The position numbers were made by a program, and so were the translations under genes. From positions 82,150-146,149 of the forward strand of contig NZ_QKMR01000012.1 of NCBI RefSeq assembly GCF_003208175.1: a DNA stretch of 64,000 bases, read 5' to 3'. The notes under the pieces were generated by a model. It worked only from the letters and a program-made list of their open reading frames with translations. It searched no databases and had not been told where the DNA came from. Of the stretch, positions 61,535-64,000 are shown one piece after another. Source of the stretch: Ruminiclostridium sufflavum DSM 19573 (GTDB taxonomy: Bacteria > Bacillota > Clostridia > Acetivibrionales > DSM-1351). The stretch's first letter is position 1. Each line of letters begins with the position of its first letter.

Positions 61535-61720
61535 GGCTTTAAAATGTAAAATCATACAAAATATGCATGCAATGCAATTAACCAATGAAACCAGTTTGCA
61601 GCTGTACTGAAAATGAGGAGAACAGTCTGAAAGAACAAATGCGTGCCTCCGCTGAAATTTGGGTTGTTAAAACTAAAATTGAAGTGGAGGTTCTCCGCAT
61701 AATTTTTCAGCATTTTTTTC
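61535..61720 (+). ncRNA. Candidate small RNA from the divergent promoter
   Basis: Starts about seven bases after the TATAAT at 61523. GGAGAA (61617-61622) pairs with TTCTCC (61691-61696), and CCTCCGCT (61646-61653) pairs with AGTGGAGG (61683-61690). These are followed by ATTTTTC and CATTTTTTTC (61702-61720). No ribosome site precedes a credible ORF; a 30-codon frame (about 61640) lies inside the hairpin. It could be a regulatory RNA, or the degenerate remnant of the gene that once followed this promoter. Confidence 0.45.
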
Positions 61721-61767
61721 ATAAATTATAATATACATTCACCTTGCCAAAGCAATAATTTTTTTGC

Positions 61768-62112
61768 TTATTTATTCTTATCAGGGCTATATTTCTGCCT
61801 GACGAATTCAATATAGTCCTTAATCTGGCTGATAGCCTCATCCGGTAAATCTGAAACATTAATGTCATCAGTAATTGGTAAATTTGCAGTTGCCTGATTA
61901 CATCTTTCAGTTCTGCCAAGAAGATAATCAACGGATACGTTAAAATAATCAGCAACCTTTTCCTTGATTTCATCGCTAGGTGTTCGATTACCAGCTTCAT
62001 ACTGAGATAAAGTAGTATTGCTTATATTTAAAATTTTTGAAAACTCCAATTGATTCAAATTATTCTTTTCTCTAAGCTTTTTAATTCTCTTTCCAATAAT
62101 ATTAGTATCCAT
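61768..62112 (-). CDS. XRE-family transcriptional regulator, copy 2
   Basis: 114 residues. The Cro/C1 HTH differs from copy 1 at only a few residues (IIGKRIKKLREKNNLNQLEF, then the same recognition helix) up to YLLGRTE. After that the linker and C-terminus diverge (TANLPITDDINVSDLPDEAI). Both proteins would bind the same TTCACATAATGTGAA operator, which precedes both genes, so they are expected to cross-regulate and perhaps heterodimerise. It lies between the small-RNA region of copy 1 and the promoter of the gene at 62532. Confidence 0.93.
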   Translation of the reverse strand: MDTNIIGKRIKKLREKNNLNQLEFSKILNISNTTLSQYEAGNRTPSDEIKEKVADYFNVSVDYLLGRTERCNQATANLPITDDINVSDLPDEAISQIKDYIEFVRQKYSPDKNK

Positions 62113-62121
62113 AGAATTCCT

Positions 62122-62168
62122 TTCACATTATGTGAATTAATTATATCATCATCAAAAAATATCAAGTA
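62122..62168 (-). promoter_or_regulatory. Promoter and operator of XRE copy 2
   Basis: On the minus strand TACTTG (62163-62168), 17 bases, TATAAT (62140-62145), then the dyad TTCACATAATGTGAA (62122-62136), the same arrangement as copy 1. TTCACAAAATG lies at 62175-62185, and a further half-like TTCACATTATGTAAAA at 62348. Confidence 0.8.
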
Positions 62169-62197
62169 TATTTTTTCACAAAATGCCAATAAATATA

Positions 62198-62226
62198 TTG
62201 ACATTTGCTTAAAGTAAAAGTATAAT
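62198..62226 (+). promoter_or_regulatory. Divergent plus-strand promoter beside XRE copy 2
   Basis: TTGACA (62198-62203), 17 bases, TATAAT (62221-62226), followed by the dyad ATTTTAC AAAAC GTAAAAT (62235-62253). It is the counterpart of the promoter at 61500 and probably drives the gene at 62532 through a leader of about 300 bases. Confidence 0.8.
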
Positions 62227-62531
62227 ATAGTCATATTTTACAAAACGTAAAATAAAGCACTTTGAAATAGTATAAAAATATTGTATTGGATGCCGCTAAA
62301 ATACTGGAATATAATAATTATACTCTGGAAGTGCAGCTCGTTTTAAATTCACATTATGTAAAACAAAGAAAATCTAAAAATTAACGGCATATCAACAGAT
62401 TATTAAAAGGGTATATCTGTGAGAAGCTTCTTATTTAAAGAACAGAGTGTCGGCGTTTCCTTAAAATGCAGATGTGTATATGCTTAAATTAAGCAGTAAA
62501 AATTGCCAGATAACAGGAGGAATATACCGTA

Positions 62532-63383
62532 ATGGACGACCAACTTATATCGGATATCAAAAATAAAATAAGAATAGCTATACTTCTGAATTCCTATGAA
62601 GGCTTTGTAAATGAAAGAAGATGTATTATAGTGTGCACTGAAATGATGTCCATCATACAGATTGCAAAAATCAACATAAACCCAAGAAGGACTTTTGATA
62701 TTTACATAATAGTTTTGCAGGAGGCGGTTAAGCTGTTCTTTCATGCAGATGCATCATCAGGAGCTCTTACAGAGGTTATACAGGCATGTATTAATGGAAT
62801 AGGCGGCTTGTGTAAAACAGCTAATGAATATAATAAGGATTATTATTTTGACAGTATTATAAGGAGCGTACAAATACGAGCATTCCATGATTGGCCTGAT
62901 TACGGATATAAGCTTCTAAGAACGGCTGTCTGCTTAGTCTGCAACCAAAAGCAGGCTAATAGAATTTACGATATTTTTTATATTTTCGGAAAGATGTTTG
63001 ATGGAAAGGATTATGCCGATAAGCATGTGATTATTCACGGAATTATTGAAAGGATAGAAGGGAAGAAGGCGGCAGATAAATATCTGATAGAAAATATCCA
63101 TATAGATGAAATGAGAACAATTGCCGTTGAAAGTCTTATTGAAGAAAAAGAATATGAAGCTGCGGAAAAGCTTTGTATCGAGGCGCTGCAAAAAAGCAGG
63201 CGCAAGTATTTAAACAAGCCGACTATCTGGGCATATTATCTTGAAAGAATATATTCTGAAACAGATAACAAGGACAAGCTTATTGAAATGTTTTTTCATA
63301 TCTTGTTCCATGGAGATATGTCATACATAAAAAAATTGAAAGAACTGTATCAAAAAGAGGATGAATATATTACAAATGAGTAA
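62532..63383 (+). CDS. Helical-repeat protein of unknown function
   Basis: 283 residues, all helical by pattern. The C-terminal half has TPR-like units (IAVESLIEEKEYEAAEKLCI; KPTIWAYYLERIYSETDNKD). The N-terminal half (RIAILLNSYEGFVNERRCII) has no recognised domain, signal peptide or membrane segment. The ATG follows AGGAGGA. It resembles the C-terminal part of large SWIM-finger or TPR proteins of clostridia. Its promoter neighbours the XRE copy 2 operator, so it is the likely target of those repressors. A terminator follows at 63558. Confidence 0.6.
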   Translation: MDDQLISDIKNKIRIAILLNSYEGFVNERRCIIVCTEMMSIIQIAKININPRRTFDIYIIVLQEAVKLFFHADASSGALTEVIQACINGIGGLCKTANEYNKDYYFDSIIRSVQIRAFHDWPDYGYKLLRTAVCLVCNQKQANRIYDIFYIFGKMFDGKDYADKHVIIHGIIERIEGKKAADKYLIENIHIDEMRTIAVESLIEEKEYEAAEKLCIEALQKSRRKYLNKPTIWAYYLERIYSETDNKDKLIEMFFHILFHGDMSYIKKLKELYQKEDEYITNE

Positions 63384-63557
63384 AGCGTTATATATAGAAA
63401 CCTTGCTCAAGAAATATTTGTATAAGCTTTAAGCTATGTCATATTAGCTATATGCCGGGACTTATTGGCATTCCCCTGATAATTTGAAATAATCAAGAGC
63501 TGTGCATATATGCTAATAATATATATAGGTATTTTCCCCGATCAATAAGGATAATTA

Positions 63558-63610
63558 GAAAAAGCTCCTTTCCGGTTATATTTCTTAAATAACTGGAAAG
63601 GAGCTTTTTC
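63558..63610. terminator. 22-bp-stem terminator before the rRNA promoter
   Basis: GAAAAAGCTCCTTTCCGGTT (from 63558) pairs with a complementary arm ending GGAAAGGAGCTTTTTC (63610). It would end transcription from the gene at 62532. The A and T ends make it usable in both directions. The rest of 63611-63870 is AT-rich with no gene seen. Confidence 0.85.
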
Positions 63611-63873
63611 AAGCCTTTACGGCGATATTTATTAAGCTGATTTTGAACAAGGGTATATAAAATCTGAAATCAAGACAGGGAATATGCTACATAAAATAGG
63701 GCTTTAATTCGAAAAATAGAATATATACCTGATAAATTACAATAATAGTCTAAAATAGCCTTGCCTTAACTTGAAAGAAATACCCAAGCGGAGGTATACT
63801 AACTGAGCCGTTGAACAAAACGCTAAATTAAATCAAAATTGAGTTTAAAAGCTTAAAAAATGATAAAAAGGTG

Positions 63874-63902
63874 TTGACAAAGAAATGGCAAAGTGATATT
63901 AT
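63874..63902 (+). promoter_or_regulatory. Strong promoter, probably of an rRNA operon
   Basis: TTGACA (63874-63879), 17 bases, then TATTAT (63897-63902). It is a strong consensus promoter followed by a leader that resembles rRNA leaders. Confidence 0.8.
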
Positions 63903-64000
63903 AAATAAGCTGCTTGCGGAAATGCATGGCAGAAACCTTGAGAAGCAGACGTAAGAACGCTTTAAGGGATTGGACTTTGAAAAGTAAACAGTGACAAGTC
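63903..64000 (+). other. Probable rRNA operon leader (16S gene outside the window)
   Basis: The sequence ends GACTTTGAAAAGTAAACAGT then GACAAGTC, the kind of box A-like and processing-stem sequence that stands just before clostridial 16S rRNA genes (compare CTTTGAAAACTGAACAG in relatives). The 16S gene itself is not present. I judge this from family resemblance only. Confidence 0.6.

Noticed and set aside
61314..61610. 98-codon plus-strand frame across XRE copy 1 and its promoter
   Set aside because: It is antisense to the HTH-coding region and crosses the operator and both divergent promoters.

Overview
The window is a stretch of chromosome from a low-GC, Gram-positive, anaerobic Firmicute of the class Clostridia. 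The evidence is purine-rich Shine-Dalgarno sites before almost every gene, TTGACA/TATAAT promoters, a T-box, a glmS ribozyme, a glycine riboswitch, copper-amine-oxidase-N and SLH surface domains, and gene orders (cdaA-cdaR-COG2509-glmM-glmS; serine aminotransferase-serA) familiar from clostridia. A mesophilic Ruminiclostridium/Clostridium cellulolyticum-like host fits, but that is inference. Apart from the last hundred bases the window carries no rRNA or tRNA. I see no CRISPR array, prophage or intact insertion sequence.

Layout. 1-3000: the tail of an NfnB/GltA-type flavoprotein, then an AT-rich three-gene cassette (exported protein, membrane protein, cytosolic protein) of unknown function. 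3.1-10.8 kb: flavodoxin, an AI-2E-family exporter, a TauE/SafE transporter split into two half-size genes, and a MoxR / DUF58 / membrane-protein operon. 10.8-18.1 kb: a TrmB-like regulator with a dyad on its own promoter, diaminopimelate decarboxylase, a PCP_red-like orphan, a tandem glycine riboswitch driving a class V aminotransferase and SerA, and an exported stalk-domain protein. 18.5-25 kb: a heterodimeric ABC exporter with a 31-codon ORF wedged between its halves, a GT39-type mannosyltransferase-like protein and a DUF2809 protein. 25-34.7 kb: DUF1015, PRC-barrel, a second AI-2E protein, a T-box operon (small membrane protein plus ValS) and a cysteine-desulfurase-like enzyme. 34.8-46 kb: NAD synthetase, then the c-di-AMP/cell-wall locus cdaA-cdaR-FAD protein-glmM-glmS with a glmS ribozyme. 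46-58 kb: two exported hydrolases, a GNAT/STAS-like divergent pair, a CotH-SLH surface protein, a beta-helix surface protein, a GH4 glycosidase, YjbQ and a KimA-like potassium importer. 58.4-63.4 kb: a sensor kinase and a receiver-TPR regulator, a Cys-rich small protein, two nearly identical XRE repressors with duplicated divergent promoters, and an unknown helical-repeat protein. The last 130 bases look like the promoter and leader of an rRNA operon whose 16S gene lies just outside.

How it fits together. CdaA makes c-di-AMP and CdaR probably modulates it. GlmM and GlmS, which feed UDP-GlcNAc synthesis, sit in the same gene string, and the KimA-like potassium importer 16 kb away belongs to a family that c-di-AMP inhibits in Bacillus subtilis. 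Serine synthesis appears to be sensed through glycine, and valine charging through the T-box.

The most unusual feature is a family of at least twelve dispersed palindromic elements with AGTCAATTAC / GTAATTGACT ends and an internal module of the form AGGCTTTAGCCT followed by CCCAAACTAT. They lie between genes throughout the window, their outermost bases change in a complementary way, and in two places they supply a gene's stop codon. The duplicated XRE/divergent-promoter unit with a candidate small RNA, and the ORF nested between the ABC halves, are the next most interesting signals.
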